Origin: Psychrobacter immobilis | Lineage (GTDB): Bacteria > Pseudomonadota > Gammaproteobacteria > Pseudomonadales > Moraxellaceae | DNA length: 64,000 nt | NCBI RefSeq assembly: GCF_904846225.1 | Contig: NZ_CAJGZJ010000005.1 | Location: forward strand, 62,001 to 126,000 | Direction of reading: 5' to 3' | In this document: positions 63,894 to 64,000 of the stretch, piece after piece | How the letters are laid out: every line of letters starts with the position of its first letter | Position numbering within the stretch: position 1 is the first letter of the stretch | The notes under the pieces: generated by a model | Database searches by the model: none | Seen by the model: only the letters and a program-made list of their open reading frames with translations | What the model was told of the DNA's origin: nothing | Translations under genes and position numbers: made by a program

Positions 63894-64000
63894 CTACATG
63901 CCTGGGCGCTGTTTGCCATTCATTTTGTGATGGCCTGAACCTTTATGACCTTTAGCCATTTTCTCAGCTTCTAATGTGGCCATTTTTTCACGCTGCTCAG
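63894..64000 (-). CDS. C-terminal end of a His/Lys-rich protein (cut by window end)
   Basis: The frame EQREKMATLEAEKMAKGHKG runs from the window edge to a TAG at 63894-63896, ending HHKMNGKQRPGM. It is rich in Lys, His, Met and Glu. EQREKM recalls the L-T-x2-Q-R motif of Spy/CpxP-like periplasmic proteins, and the His-rich tail could bind metal, but the fragment is too short to assign. Confidence 0.55.
   Translation of the reverse strand, partial: EQREKMATLEAEKMAKGHKGSGHHKMNGKQRPGM

Noticed and set aside
1..64000. Prophage, conjugative element or toxin-antitoxin locus
   Set aside because: No integrase, terminase, capsid, relaxase or toxin motif was seen; the repeats are the only mobile-type signal.

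Overview
The window reads as a chromosomal segment of a Psychrobacter-like gammaproteobacterium (Moraxellaceae). The basis is the AT-rich coding sequence, a TyrA-AroA fusion, a rubredoxin gene beside an alpha/beta hydrolase, a PACE efflux protein, and lipooligosaccharide and capsule genes of the type common in Acinetobacter and Psychrobacter. The species call is an inference. No rRNA, tRNA, CRISPR array, prophage or intact transposase gene was found.

Layout. (1) 1-9500 is a surface polysaccharide region: two related GT4 glycosyltransferases (one cut by the window edge), UDP-glucose dehydrogenase with UDP-glucuronate 4-epimerase, a Stealth-type capsule phosphotransferase, then a GPS-motif (DUF115-like) protein, a GT8-like transferase and an LpxL/HtrB acyltransferase downstream of aspS. 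(2) 11750-21000 holds sohB, then a lipid-catabolic set: acyl-CoA dehydrogenase, APH-fold kinase, histidine phosphatase, SDR, a convergent acyl-CoA ligase and a thioesterase. The ACAD plus kinase pairing recalls 4-hydroxy-acyl-CoA degradation (LvaA/LvaC, ACAD10/11). (3) 21200-34200 is housekeeping: xthA, argJ, a DUF4377-like lipoprotein, sdaA, a uracil permease, a DMT transporter, a WG-repeat protein, a hydrolase with rubredoxin, apt, a surface-adhesin-E-like protein and transaldolase. (4) 34600-39600 is an aromatic amino acid operon: pheA, hisC-type aminotransferase and tyrA-aroA. (5) 39800-49000: rarD, folB and a divergent folK-like gene, a PACE pump, cysE, trmJ, an HPt protein and dnaE. (6) 49200-56800 is a complete trans-4-hydroxy-L-proline catabolic operon (epimerase, D-hydroxyproline dehydrogenase, deaminase, ketoglutarate-semialdehyde dehydrogenase, cation symporter) with a divergent PAS-AraC regulator, followed by a convergent gamma-glutamyltransferase. 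(7) 59000-62800 carries a tandem pair of large uncharacterised lipoproteins that share a motif, then a DnaQ-BRCT exonuclease and the end of a His/Lys-rich protein.

The most striking non-coding signal is a dispersed repeat family. Full copies are about 172-182 bp, with inverted ends reading roughly GGGCGTGTCCTCA, a central palindrome AATATCTCGATATT and CTAG at the borders. Four full copies and several halves, deletion derivatives and end fragments lie in the window. They sit at the 3' ends of genes and in several cases supply the TAG stop codon itself. No transposase is present, so they look like MITEs mobilised in trans, possibly by an IS5-type enzyme that targets YTAR.
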